Assembly: GCA_001695595.3 (NCBI GenBank)
Contig: MBPM02000023.1
Coordinates: forward strand, 806,001-870,000
Origin: Plasmopara viticola
Taxonomy: Eukaryota > Oomycota > Peronosporomycetes > Peronosporales > Peronosporaceae
DNA: 64,000 bases
Direction: 5' to 3'
A program made the translations under genes and the position numbers. Of this stretch, positions 44,646 through 56,252 are shown piece after piece (within the stretch, counting starts at the first letter, position 1; every line of letters starts with the position of its first letter). A model generated the notes under the pieces. That model was not told the DNA's origin, did not search any database, and worked only from the letters and a program-made list of their open reading frames with translations.

Positions 44646-47600
44646 TTACCGTCCGTCGAACAAGCATCGATTGCGGTTCGTCCAGATCGTGAGAAGTACC
44701 ACAGCTCGAAGCGCATGCCATACATCTCGTACCACATTAGAACATTGAACCCAGTCGTCGCGTACGTGCACCTTTTTAGCGAGAGCAATATCAAGCCACG
44801 ACGGTTGAGAGACAAAGAACGGTGAGACAAGCTGCAAGATCTGACACCAGAGCCTTGACGCCAGCGTGCACTCGAAGTATAAATGCCTCTCAGTCTCTAT
44901 CGCCTTGCATCCTGCGCGCACGCATTTACGGATGCCTGGATGTGACGTCTTCAAGAACCAGAAGCGCGATCGCACGAATAGCAAGCGAAACGCAAGACGA
45001 ATTTGCAAGTCTTCGAAGACCGGAAGCAGGATCTGGCGCAGCCGCTTTCGATACTCCGCGAATGCTTCAATCTGTTGGTCGTCGACACGCTTTGAGTAAA
45101 TTTTCATCGGGTGCGGCTTTTTGGAGGGTCAGGTGCCCAGACAATTTTCAGGACCACTGACCGTGGAATCTTCGGGATCAAGAATATCTTCGCTTTATTT
45201 CTGTAACCAACTCGTGGAAGCAGACATCTCTGTGCGTCGATACTTGACTAGTCCCGTACAAGTTGTCGTGCTCCAAGGCGGTCAACAATTTGCGTCGCTT
45301 CCCGGTACGGCGAGCGCAGCCACTTCATCTGTGTGTACGGTCGCACTGAGACAAGCGTGTAGTCGATATGTCGCTGTACGAAGGTGGTTGAAGCTGGCCA
45401 CGCTTCACCTTCACACCTGAAGTCAGCGAGTGACCGTAATTTGAAGCTACATGAGATATGGAGACGAAAGCTTCGTTGTGGTTCTGCGACCATACCTAGA
45501 CAACGTCGATGCACCACCACCGTATCGGACCGTTTTCGCTTCTCGTAGTGAAGATCAGCATCAGCATGGAACCAAATTGGCTGATGTAGGCCATACATGG
45601 CGCGTTCGTGCAAACTCAAGCCATGCCACGTGACATTCCATCAGGTCTTGTACCAACACACCCACGTCTCTCTTCACCACATTGCAGTTCGGCCAAGTGA
45701 GATAAGCTTGCCGTGACGAAGCGGTGAGATTGATAGAAAGTCGAGTGCGTGGCATCCGCCATAGCAAGGTAATCCAGACATCAGCAGCTCAATGCTCGCC
45801 GCCGTCCAGTTCTGCTCATCGTCAGCAAATACAGCTCCGATAAACTGCAATAACAGCGCAAGACGTTGCTTTTTGAGCTGGGCATCGAGACGTGGAATAC
45901 CAAGACCAACGTGGGTGCGCTTATAAAGAAATTCGCTCGGGATGAGCATCACGTGCTTTTCGTCACGATCATGCTTATGACTCCGCACAAACCGGTCAAG
46001 CATCGATCACCAACGCCGCACAATGACCCGAGATATATTCGCGTGGCAAGTGTAGTGCCACAAACGCGATAGCACCATCGTCTGTGCAACGAGCAGTCTA
46101 CCGCGAAGTCTGCGCGCCTGTACCATGATTTTATGCTCTCAAAGAAGCGAGCGTCTAAAAAATTGGTGATCATGTCGTTGACCGACGCCTGACCGAACGG
46201 GATGCCTAAGTATTTTGTGGTGTCGGAACGTTCAAGAATTTGGACCTCGGGAAGTGCAGGACACACCATGCTACGATTTAGGGCCAGCAGTACCGACTTG
46301 GACAGATTAAGTCTTGCTCCAGAGCCAGCACAGTACACGTCTACAATTGCAAGCTGAGCCTGAACGTGATCAATTGACCCGGCGAGCAGCGTCGAGTCAT
46401 CCACGAAAAACATACTTGTCACCGTGCAATTCGCATTCAGACATATTCCGTATTCGTCATGTTTGCGAAGTAAATTTTTAAAAGGCTCAAGTGCAAGCAC
46501 AAATAGGAGTGCCGACAAAGGGTCTCCTTGCTTCACGCCTCGAGTAGGGTGCAAAGCTGGCTGGATATTACCATTGATGAGCAGGTGTGCCTTCGCTTTG
46601 GTGTACAAGAGCTGGATCCATGAAATAAAAACTGGTCCGAAGCCCATGCAAGCCAGCAGCCGAAACATATACGACCAATTTACACGGTCGTAGTCTTTTG
46701 AAAGTCCAAGAAAAGAGCGTAGGCCTCTTCGTCTCGATTTGTCACAAGGTCTTGCAGATCGGCAAGAAAGCGTACATGATGATGAAGTGATCGGGTCTTG
46801 ACGAAGCCTTTTTGGTCTGGATATATCAGGTCTAGCATTACCTTTTGATATCGATATGTCAGTGCTTTTGACAGCACATTCACGTCGACTGGCACGAGTG
46901 CAATTGGACGATAATTGCCTGGCTCAACGCGTGAACCTTTCTTATGTTGCAGTACGACCGCTGATTTACGCTGAGACGCTAGAAGCTCGCCGCGCCTCAG
47001 TCTATCTTTGAAAACAATCGCGAGGCACTCGCCAAATACTGATGGTGCCACCTGATAAAATCCAGCCGCTAAACCGTCCATCCCTGGAGAGGATGTCGCT
47101 CTCATATGCGGGATTGCAGTTGCAAGGTCAGCAGTCGTCAGGTCGGCTTCCAAAGCTGTGCAGCTCGTGACTGGGACGACTCTCGAAATTGAGTCAAGAA
47201 GTATGCGTTGCTGCGCGACATTTGGCTCAGAGGCCGATTCGGTTGGACTCTCGACATCACCCATCTCAGATCCCCAGTGCTCCAAGAAACGCAGAGACAT
47301 TTCTTGAGGATTCGCTGAGACATTTCCACTTGGTGTTATAGCCTCATCAATCGAAACGCGTCGCAAACTTGTGTCTAGATGACGAAAAAAATGAGATGTT
47401 GAGCGTTCCGAGTTGTTGACTTGAAAGTCAAACGAAGCATCATGATTGTGTTGGCGGGTTCCCGTGGGTGTATCCTTGTAGCTTCGTAAAGCCTCGTCAA
47501 AAAAGTCTCGATTTTCTTTGCCTGACAATGCACGGTATCGGGCGGCTGCTTGATCTAATGTGACGCGAGCATCTTCGATCTCCCGCGTGTCTTGTTGCCT

Positions 47601-48610
47601 GAGCTTTTTCTGGACGTCTTGAAGCTGAGTCTTGACGCTTTTTTTCCAATTTTCATAAATTTTTTCGGGGTTTTCTGAACGGCGAAGCTGGTCCAGGACC
47701 TGCTCGGCCTCCCCTTTAATTGCAGATACAACCTTCGGACATTCGAGGAGGTATCGCGGGAATTTCCAAAAACCACGACCATGTAGCTGCGTATTACTTC
47801 GAAGGGAAACGCTATGAGATAGATGATCGCCAGCATGCATTGGCAGGAAATATTCGGCGTTTTCGTAGAAGCGGTCGCAAAATTGCTCCGAAATCAGAAT
47901 GTAGTCCAATCGATTTTTTCGAGGAAGAGGACCAGTAAACACTCGTTTAGAGTCATGGTGGGTACGCCACGCATCAACGACACCTAGTTTGGCAATCCAC
48001 TCAAGACAAGAAGAGTGGCTCTGGTCGTAGTGCAAGTCAGGTTTCGAGCAATCGAGTTGAGATCAAGTGGCGTATTTAAATTCCGAGTACGAAGTGCGTT
48101 GCATCATCTTCAAACCCATCTGTTGGAAGGTTTAGAAAGAACGATTGCTTTTCGTGTCTATTGACAGGCGCGTACACATTATGAATGTAGACGGGAGCAC
48201 GTTGAAACGTTACCTTCACAACAAGATACCTTCCCGGCACAGACAGGTGTAGCCGTTTCGATACCAGGAAAATCAAAACGTAGCAGTGTCAGTACTCCAC
48301 TACTGCGACCGCGCGTGGGTCGATCGAGCCGCGTGTTACTGTCATTGACGAAGGGTTTGTGGGCAAAATTTGAGCAGAGGTGAAACTTGAACGTATTAAG
48401 ATGCTGCGCGTCAGCAAACTTGGTTTCTTGGACGCATGTTAGCGAGTGCTTGGCTAAAAGATTGTCAATGAAGAGGTGACCATTTCGCTTGATGCCGTTT
48501 GTGTTCACGGTCGTAAGCGAGAGAGCGTTCCAGGCGTGTTGTTCTTTCAACCCAACTTTAGCAGCGACTGGAAACAGCTCCAGCCACAGTCGTAGCCAAG
48601 GAGCCAGCAT
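44646..48610 (-). pseudogene. LINE ORF2: endonuclease, reverse transcriptase, zinc-knuckle
   Basis: Reads in pieces in different frames. The APE endonuclease starts near 48610, with TTVNTNGIKRNGH and CVQETKFAD motifs, then VYIHNVYAPVN (about 48200), RLDYILIS and DHLSHS (about 47850-47910). The reverse transcriptase follows: SSPGMDGL, GNYRPIAL, PDQKGFVKTRS, GVKQGDP and the catalytic FVDD (VDD at 46396-46404). The C-terminal part at 44646-45107 has a C-x-E-x-x-H-x-x-x-x-C knuckle, as in zf-RVT domains of L1-type elements. Frameshifts lie near 48250, 48070, 46680 and 45980, and further breaks after that, so no functional enzyme is encoded. Confidence 0.85.
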
Positions 48611-51043
48611 TTAATTGAATCTTTAACACCAATGAGTCGTCCGGATAGTACCCTTCAAGCTGACGGAGCACTTCGAGATCGTCTAGAAGGTGACCTTGCC
48701 ATTGTACATCACGCCACTGCTCCATACAAAGCTCTCCAACCTTAGAACGCAGCAGCCGTAGCAGTGTGTTGGGATGCAAAAAGCGCATGTGGTGTGCTGG
48801 GATCCATTCGACTGGCTGGCCTGCAAAGTATTGAATCCAGTGGTCATTTGTAAAGAGTGTCGGAGCAATGGACATGAGCGCAAGCTCAAATATACCGAGT
48901 GCCTTCGACGCACGCGCAAGCTCCGTAATCGTGTCAGAGCGGTTGGATGGTAGTGGCATATGCACGACACGTTTCCACTTTGTAACAAAAGTTGTGTCTT
49001 CTGTCGGGTACGTAGCTGATAATACGCGATTGATTGCATGCAGTTGCGCAACTTCAGCGATGATGCGATGGTCACCTGCCATTTTAAGGGACAACGCACT
49101 GTTGAAAGCCATCGGATATTGAGCTGCCGGTTTCATCACAAGGTCTGGATTTGATGCACTATCAAGTGACTTGACCATGCCATCGACCTTTTCGTCTGCA
49201 AGCATAAGACGATCTGGCAACGTATCAAGCAGGGCAGTGTTTTCATCATTAATCATTGCCTCGGTAACCTCTTGGATCGACGTAGCCTTCGCTGATATTT
49301 TAATTTTTGTGTGGTGTTCTTCCATGAGAAATACCGACTCCTTTGCGGTGGCCATTCCCATAGGACGTGCCACGGCTACTGGTACAATCTGCTTGCGTAA
49401 GCCATACTTCTTGCTTGCCGTGACGTCTTTAAGCTCAAGATCGACTTCCATGTTCTGCAGGACGTCAAAGAAGTTCTTAGTCGCGATTCCATCGAGTGAT
49501 TGCGTCTGTTTTTTGGTAAGAAGATTTGAGAAGTCAATGTCTCCGCGGCTCCGTTTTTTGCTGTTGCAGACTGTGGCGAATCCGTCTGAGGTTTCTCCGT
49601 TTGTAAGATGCATCGTTGGTGTCTTCATGCTGCTTTCGGGACTGCGGGGCGGAGAATTTTTTTCTGCTCGACCCTTCGAACGTTGCAACTGACAGAATAT
49701 CGTCAGTGCAGCTTGGAGGACTCGCGAGCTGATTGCAGTTGAGCGGCAGACCATGCTAAACTTCTTGTTGAAGCTTCTTATCATTTTTCGCTCTGGACTC
49801 CTGTACTGCACGCTGCAGCGAGGTCATCGACTTAGACTTCAGAATGGCTATGTTTGGGTTCGTTTGATGCTCCTACTTTGCTACAGCAAGTGCCGTGACA
49901 GTTTGCAGTGGCGATGACACGATTGGAGTGGCTGGACGTACAAGTTGGTGTCGTTCGTGCGCAGGTCGATGAAATGATGCGAACGATAGCCGAACGGCGA
50001 GCGCTCGGAAGGATATGGAGCGTTCTTTCCGTGCACGGGGTGCAGCTTGTTGTCGAATTGGAGCTGGTCACAAACCGATCCATTCACAATGAGAGGACCA
50101 GGGCATGTCGTGCTAAGGAAGTATACTCTCCAGGTGGCTGACGTTATTCCAGTTGCAAGGTCAGACGAAGGTATCGTACACCGGTTTGCAGCCCATCAAG
50201 AACAAGCGGTCCAACATTACGTCCGTTTTCGTGTCCTAGTCAACATTCGAATTATCGACAAAGTACTTGCCACCTAGCACGTCGAATTCCTTAAACATAA
50301 ATACACCCCTAAGATGTTTATCTTTGTGCGTTCGAGAGCGATGCAGGCGTCCTTCGACTTAACTTTAATTCAAAGATTGCCATCGGGAAGTTTGGACACT
50401 TGGCCACTCTCGAAGTTGCTGTACAGGCGCTCAAGTACATCATTGCCTTGATGCTTGCCCGTTAGCGATGCCATAATCTTCTGGATCGGTGTTTTTGCAA
50501 ACGTGCGTCCGGTATCGATTACCATATCCTACTTGGCACGAGGAAGGGTATATGGCCGCATCTGCTCCATGTGAGAGGCGATGAATGACCAGTCCCCGCC
50601 ACAGCGTACTGACTTTCGATTGCTTCAATGTCGCAGGCGAGTGGCTTGGGCGTTTCTACACGCCGACGCGCAGCGTCAGCGTCGTCGGTGCTCCGACGAA
50701 TGGTTTCTTGCTGCGCAAGTAAGCTAGCCATGGTCGGACGAATGTCTTCATCTGGTGGGGATGAGACATTTTTGACGCATGACTGAGGGGAGAGAATCGA
50801 TTCACTGTCCGGACCACCAGGCGCTTTTGACCCAGCGAACGCGTCCGAGGTGGAAGCATTAAGTTTCGGCAGCGTGACCGTAGCCGCGTCGTCAGTTGAA
50901 CTGGAAGTCAGAGGCAACTCTATATCGAGTCCCTTCTCCAATTGATGATTCCTTACATTAAGTAACAACGCAGACGGGACAGATTTGACGTTTTCGAAAG
51001 ATTCTTTGCGAAACGCGCGGGTAGAAATGTCAGGGCTGTCCAT
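48558..51043 (-). pseudogene. LINE ORF1 (gag-like), frameshifted
   Basis: Starts at the ATG at 51043 with about 174 codons, then continues in another frame to 48558. The later part is about 417 codons of hydrophilic, Ser/Thr- and Lys-rich sequence, followed by a better-structured region (WKRVVHMPLPSN and WIQYFAGQPVEWIP). It overlaps the start of ORF2 by about 50 bp, as is common in LINEs. No zinc knuckle of the CCHC type is obvious. Assignment rests on position upstream of the ORF2 endonuclease. Confidence 0.65.
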
Positions 51044-51129
51044 TGCGATAGAACGAAGGGTAGAAAGGGTGGTTGAAAGGGGGTATTTCCTATGATTTGA
51101 CTTGCGTAGTAGCCGGCAAATTGGGAAGT

Positions 51130-51201
51130 GGTCGTATAGCTCAGTCGGTAGAGAACAGTGCTAATGACGCTGCGGTCCTGGGTTCATGCCCCTGTATGAC
51201 C
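51130..51201 (+). tRNA. tRNA-Ile(AAU)-like, regenerated at the insertion edge
   Basis: Complete 72-nt head whose 5' flank is insertion sequence, not the array spacer. The anticodon loop CTAATGA keeps AAT with one loop change. The D stem is intact; the anticodon stem and acceptor stem pair. A58 is T. It appears to have been completed by the target-site duplication. Confidence 0.5.
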
Positions 51202-51623
51202 ATAATTTGGGTATCGACGGCCGTAATTTTCCGTCAAGTTGTTTCTTTACCGTTTTGACTTATTTTTATTGCTGTGTACATTGTCATATACTGCCGAGCA
51301 CACCGGAACAAAAAAAAATATCAAAAGCAATTATTGTCGCTTCACGCATACCGGTGTTGTCTCTTCGCAACTTCAAAGCCTCATGCAGCTGTCGGAGGGA
51401 TGTGTGAACAAACAAATAAGTAAAAACAATGCCTTGATAGAACCAGTGAATTCATTTCTTGTTGAGCTGTCGCAAAGATTGACCGGGATGTAAAATAAAT
51501 CGACAGATAGCGAATAAACTTGGCATCAGTGTGCTCGTATGCAGTGATCCGTTATTGTATGCATGGTTTGCAATTGTAAACGGGTTTCGTGTTTGTAAGT
51601 ACTGAGCAAGGTAATTCGTTAGC

Positions 51624-51695
51624 GGTCGTATAGCTCAGTCGGTAGAGCACAGTGCTAATAATGCTGCGGTCCAGAATTCGAGCCCCTGTTTGACC
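51624..51695 (+). pseudogene. tRNA-like head, last unit
   Basis: Anticodon AAT, and T-loop TTCGAGC retains A58, but the T stem is disrupted (CAGAA) and the 3' acceptor strand TTTGACC has a mismatch. Useful for inferring the ancestral T stem CAGGG/CCCTG. Confidence 0.55.
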
Positions 51696-52019
51696 ATGTT
51701 TGGGTTTCAACGGCCGTAACTTACTGTCAAATAGTTTTTTTTTCATTTTGGCTTATTTTTATTGCTGTGTATTTTGTCATATACTGCCACACTACCCGAG
51801 TGTCAAAGTCTTGCAGCAAACAAAAAAATATCAAAAGCAAGAAATGTCGCTTCATGAATACCAGAAGAGACTATTTTCATTTTAAAAGATGCTATTGGCT
51901 ATGTATCTAATTTTTTCGCCGCATAACTGCTTAAACTCTCCAACCTCGACTTACCAATGGTCATTCCTTTCACACAAACAAGTCCAGTCACTAGCTATGG
52001 CAGATGATTTTCACGCCTA

Positions 52020-53430
52020 TGATGGCGTTTACTCTTTGCAGTATCTCCTCTAATCAAGTCTAAGAATACCTCTTCAACAAGTTCTACTCAGCCGATGGTT
52101 ACTGTTCAAGGTGGGATAAGCGAAGCTTGTCCATCGTTGAAGATAGCTTTTAAATCTCAAACGAAAACTCTTACGGCTGCGCCTGATACTGGTGCTATTT
52201 CTTAATTTGGGAAGCTTTTGGCATCTGAGTTTGCAGCGATCTCCACACAATACATTGAACACATGGCAGTATCAGCGCAAGCTCAAAGTCGACTATCAAA
52301 TTATCAACTGCCTCATTTATTGGTGGGTGTGGCCATCATCGTAAGTGACCGGTCTCAGTTCTTTGAGCCTCCAAGGAAGAAACGTCATGCTGCTGCGGCG
52401 CGTTTATGTCTGGCGATTGTTTGGCCTCACCTTGGATGGTCACGAGAGCGATTAACAGAGGCAAAGCTGCGCTATTCACATTTTTAAGACTTCGAGGATA
52501 TATTGATTACGATTGCCGACATTCCTGTACATAATACGATTAAAGCTCTGATGACAGAAACGCTTATACTACAACAGTTGAGTAAGTTCTATGAGATTTT
52601 GAGCAAGGTCGAGATGGCAAAGTCATAGAAGGGCTTTTAGAATGCGCTGCGGAAAATTAAGCAGCTGCTATTGAGACGATGGCTAAGATTTTTTAACTGT
52701 CGAGCTTGTTCGTTAAGCAACATTACACCAAAACCCCGAACAATAAGGCTATGACAAAAGCCCGTCTTATCACGTTCACGCGAAGCTCAATGGTGGACAC
52801 TTCGGTTGGACTTAAAGTGCTCGTAAATTGGTGAGAAAACACTACCGTAGCAGCGATAAAATTTGAGGACAAAATTTTAAATTATCGACAAATAGGAGAT
52901 GCTGTTTTGGCCCACGAACGTGTGACCAATCTAGTTGAAGAATGGACTGCAGAGCGTACAATTACGAGGTTCGACTTGGGAAAACCCAAAGCTGGGGATT
53001 GAGGATCTTGTGCGGCGCTTGCCAGTGCCGGTGGTGCTGCTGTTTTTAGCCTTTACGCTGCGAGCGGGCTCGCACTAGCTAATTAGGTAGCAAAATCGGG
53101 AACCTTTTTGTTGGTTAGGCTCCTCCGCCGTCGCGTCTATTCTTGTCGGTACTGGACGTTGGAAGAGAGTATTATGACTATCGAAAAAAACACAATAAGC
53201 CGAAGGCTCTTGCAGTGCTTTCGTCAACAAGCAAACGGCTAATGCGACAGGACTTCGATGAGGGATTCTGAGCCGCACAACGGCCGCAGCGGGTGTGGAA
53301 ATGGGTGTGTTTGGAGTAGGATCTGCTCTGAAGATGTGGGCGGTAGTTGGTGTTGCCACTCGACCCATACATTTTATGGTGGCCACCAGTGCAGCCGTTG
53401 CCGGCGACTTTGTAGCATAATCTGGTGAAG
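52020..53430 (+). pseudogene. Decayed copy of the lipase/J-domain/EF-hand gene
   Basis: Several blocks in shifting frames match the middle of the large protein at 57140-61417, in the same order. Examples: KSKNTSSTSSTQP against KSRFTTSSSTVVHP; EPPRKKRHAAAARL against SETSKKKHQAAVVR; IEGLLECAAEN against IEEFFDCAAEY. Then VGREYYDYRKKH against IGKEYYDYRKRH, and SRTTAAAG...SALKMW...VATSAAVAG against SRTAAAAG...SALGMW...AATSAAIVG. At least four stops or frameshifts are visible. The J domain and lipase part were not found. It is on the strand opposite to the intact gene. Confidence 0.82.
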
Positions 53431-54241
53431 CCAGGAGATGCGCGATCTCTACTGCATGCCTCAAGTGTTGCCTTCATCTTGTCGAGGTCGTCTTTTTCGC
53501 CGAAATGGACGAGAGAAAATAAAGCTCAGAAATTATTTTCCACTTCATTAGATTGGGTATTCAATAGACTGCTACTGTTTTTTTCCTTTTCACACGATGT
53601 TTCTGCCTTAGCTCTCAGAATTTGGGCATCATTATATCTCGCTTTCTTTCTACTTCATCAATTTGGCTTGGCCTTGACTTTCGACGCTCGAGGCTTTAAA
53701 TTAATTTGTAAATTTAGCTCTACGCTACTACACCTTTCCTCGGAAGCTAGGATCTTTAAGTGCTCATCCTAAGCGTATGATGGCGTGCTTGCAGTAAACA
53801 ACTGTTCGCTTGTAAAGTATTGCTGCCCCGCAATCAAAGCAAGTATATGCAATGCCTATGATGATTTCCTTTTTCTTATTGTTGCGAAGAGTGACTACAA
53901 GACGAAGTAGGAAAGGCACAGACAATTAAACTTTGTCTTATAGGAACGATGCGCAGACCACGCAATCGACAGCTACCGCCTCGAGTTCCCGAGCACTGCC
54001 CCCAGCCTCTCCAGACTGTCCACTCTTCGATGTCTTGTGCTCGCTGAAGGGCTATAAGATCCGATTAATTGTTTATGAAGACAAGACGATGAGCCGTCAT
54101 GCACATCTGCATTGCTTCACTCTTGTTTTCGTAGTGTGCGGCTTTATAGGTTTCATTTGAGCCAAGATAATTAAATTCTGAGACATTAAGCTAAGTAGTA
54201 GAAGCACCAGAGTTAACGTGATGTATAGTCACAGCTTATCT
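53431..54241. other. Intergenic, one doubtful short ORF
   Basis: An ORF of about 75 codons at 53933-54160 contains an LFDVLCSLKGYKIRL segment that looks protein-like (an Sm-fold-like pattern was considered) but has no confirmed start or partner exon. Otherwise nothing is seen. Confidence 0.35.
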
Positions 54242-55159
54242 CTAAGCTGGTTGAAAGATTTCCCACACCTCAATATCTGCTGCTGCAAAATGCGGATGGT
54301 ACTCATTCGCGCCGATGACGCGCAGCAAAAACTTCTTTGTCTTCATGAGCTCCCAAAATTTTTGTTTGGGCTCGAAATGTTGATAGTAACGATGTTCATA
54401 CGAAATGAGGATCCGAGTATAGGGTTTACTGAGTAGTGTTAAGGCTTCCACAAGCGGTTCGATCGGGTACAATCGTGGGAGAATGCAATCTGATACCAGA
54501 ATGAGATCCGGGTACACATTCTCAGATGGCAAAATGAGACTACAAGGTGGAGAATGCCCCCACTCATACACATCAACATTGACCACGACGTTCTTGTCGA
54601 TCACGCCATCCTGCTGTGCCAAGTCTACGTTCTCCTGCATGATAAAGCGAACGTTGTCCATATCCGTCAGTACGACTCTACCAGCTTTGAGTAACATCGC
54701 CGCTGCGATCCCCACAGCACCTGTTCCGCTTCCTAACTCGAGCACAAACGGGTCGTCTGAATTTATAAGCACTTTCGAGTTGTTAGCTACTCGATATTCC
54801 AGGTGTTTCAGCAGTACGCAAGCAGCAGGCCACACTGTGAGACCCGTGCCGAAACCATTGAGTTCTCCCTGTAGTACTTGCTTGATGCGCAGCGGTTTGT
54901 TGTCAACGGAGTCGTGAAAGTAAGGCTTCGTGGAAAACGCATCGCGCCACACCAGCGTCTGCCATGCCACAAATCCAACGACTTCTTCTGGCAGTAAGGC
55001 GTGTCGCGCTCCATCCCTCGTTTCACCAGTATGGGCTTTTCCTTTACCCGCAATATCTGATGAGAGGATCTTCTTGATCTTTTGTTGCGATTGGAGTTTG
55101 TGATGTACTCCCTGCCGCAGCAGGTGCATGAATTTCTTTCTCTTCTCCAAGTCGGTCAT
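54242..55159 (-). CDS. METTL21-type protein (lysine) methyltransferase
   Basis: SAM-dependent seven-beta-strand methyltransferase of the Methyltransf_16 family; members methylate lysines on chaperones, elongation factors and other proteins. A single ORF of 305 aa from the ATG at 55159. The SAM motif LELGSGTGAVG is at about 140-150, an acidic LTDMD follows motif I, and a DLILVSDCI block replaces the DPPY motif of other methyltransferases. Near the C-terminus, ILISYEHRYYQHF is typical of the family. The substrate cannot be told. Its start lies 160 bp downstream of the FAM133-like gene on the same strand. Confidence 0.83.
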   Translation of the reverse strand: MTDLEKRKKFMHLLRQGVHHKLQSQQKIKKILSSDIAGKGKAHTGETRDGARHALLPEEVVGFVAWQTLVWRDAFSTKPYFHDSVDNKPLRIKQVLQGELNGFGTGLTVWPAACVLLKHLEYRVANNSKVLINSDDPFVLELGSGTGAVGIAAAMLLKAGRVVLTDMDNVRFIMQENVDLAQQDGVIDKNVVVNVDVYEWGHSPPCSLILPSENVYPDLILVSDCILPRLYPIEPLVEALTLLSKPYTRILISYEHRYYQHFEPKQKFWELMKTKKFLLRVIGANEYHPHFAAADIEVWEIFQPA

Positions 55160-55318
55160 TATTTAGAACAAGAAGTGGTTGTGTGACGGATCGAGCCTCG
55201 GTGATTTTAATGTTGACTTAAGATTATTCTGCTTAGCAAAGATGGTGTCGCAAATCGTATAAACAGTCTATAGGATAAGTTACATTGGCATTGCGTCGTC
55301 GGCATCATTAAATGTACA

Positions 55319-55991
55319 CTATGAAGATTCTTTACTTGACTGCTGCAGAAAGGACGACAGGCGCACAGGCGAAAGCGAAGAATCCCGGTCTTTCGTGTGC
55401 GAAGATAATTTCTTGCTCTTATTGACACGCTTGTGTCTCCAAAAGGAGTCATCATTTGAGCCCTCGTCGCTGTCTTCCGAGTCCGAGGATCTCCAACGAC
55501 GCTTACGCTTTTTTCTACATGGAAAATGTAAGAAATTTTAACTTCCAATCTAGTCTCATTTTATCCTCACTTATTTCTTCGATTTTTGTGCCTGGAACGT
55601 CGGCGCTCGCCCTCACGGCTTAAAGCATCCGATGACAATGACCGTGATCGCTTTTTAGTTTTTTTCTTTCTCTTCTTGGTGACGGAAACTCCGGCAAGTT
55701 TCTATATGAATGCATCAAATTCCATTACCCTTCATTGACTTAAGTTGTATACCTCGAATGACAAACCTTTTCCCTCACAGCATCTAGCTTTTTCCTGTAC
55801 TCTTTCATTTCATTCTCTCCATTACCTATGAGATCTAGCTTGTCTGCATTCTCCTTTTTATACTGTTCCCACGTCGGTCGATTTGGGTCTTTAATGCGGT
55901 CAGCAATGGTGCGCTCGTCCTTGCCCGTCATCATGCGCATTAAGGCGTCCATGGTAGCAGACTGCGGAGCTGCAATTTTGTCTCCGGACAT
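55319..55991 (-). CDS. FAM133-like basic nuclear protein
   Basis: Three exons on the minus strand, 55991-55767, 55701-55571 and 55514-55319, give 183 aa. The N-terminal half contains NRPTWEQYKKENADKL and then EYRKKLDAVREKKLAG across the first splice. This parallels the RPTWEEVKEQLEKK to KHREKLLSG core of animal FAM133. The rest is Lys/Arg/Ser-rich (KKRKKKTKKRSRS, KKRKRRWRSSDSEDSDE), as in that family and splicing-associated RS proteins. The function is not established; a nuclear location is inferred from composition. A 5' UTR exon may lie at about 56054-56132, since good splice sites flank it, but it does not extend the reading frame. Confidence 0.7.
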
Positions 55992-56252
55992 GTTCTGGTG
56001 GGCTCTGAGAAGGCACAAAAGCAATAAAATTAGTCACTAGGTAGGCTGCTTACCAAGCACTGAAGGGCGGGAAGCTTGTACACTACTGTGGAGGCCTTCC
56101 GGATCGCGTGGTCGTCAATCTGGCGATCATGCACCTGTTTATTTAGTGGCTACATCTGTACTCCTTTCATATAGATTGTTGGATGTTAGATGATAGGATA
56201 TTATTGCACTCCATTTCGAGATTTCCCGAAGAAAAGTAAATCTTTGGTCTAC

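Larger units (their letters stand above)
43393..51129 (-). mobile_element. Insertion of 7.7 kb carrying a decayed LINE
   Basis: Bounded on both sides by the 5' part of the tRNA-like head: GGTCGTATAGCTCAGT at 43375-43390 and again at 51130-51145. This looks like a target-site duplication of 16-18 bp. The minus strand carries, in order from 51043, a gag-like ORF1, an APE-type endonuclease, a reverse transcriptase and a zinc-knuckle C-terminus, i.e. a non-LTR retrotransposon of the L1/Tx1 type. The frames are broken several times, so this copy is dead. The stretch 43393-44430 may be its long 3' UTR or a second nested element. Confidence 0.75.
51130..51880 (+). repeat. Continuation of the ~490-bp array after the insertion
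   Basis: One full unit (51130-51623, 494 bp) and a second that decays after about 250 bp. Same spacer blocks as in 41-43 kb, with the same polarity as the plus-strand half. Confidence 0.85.

Noticed and set aside
46680..48035. 451-codon ORF read as a stand-alone cellular gene
   Set aside because: It is the endonuclease end and reverse transcriptase start of the LINE ORF2.
56054..56132. Protein-coding first exon for the FAM133-like gene
   Set aside because: It has good splice sites, but joining it to the next exon creates a stop or the wrong frame; it is better read as a 5' UTR exon.
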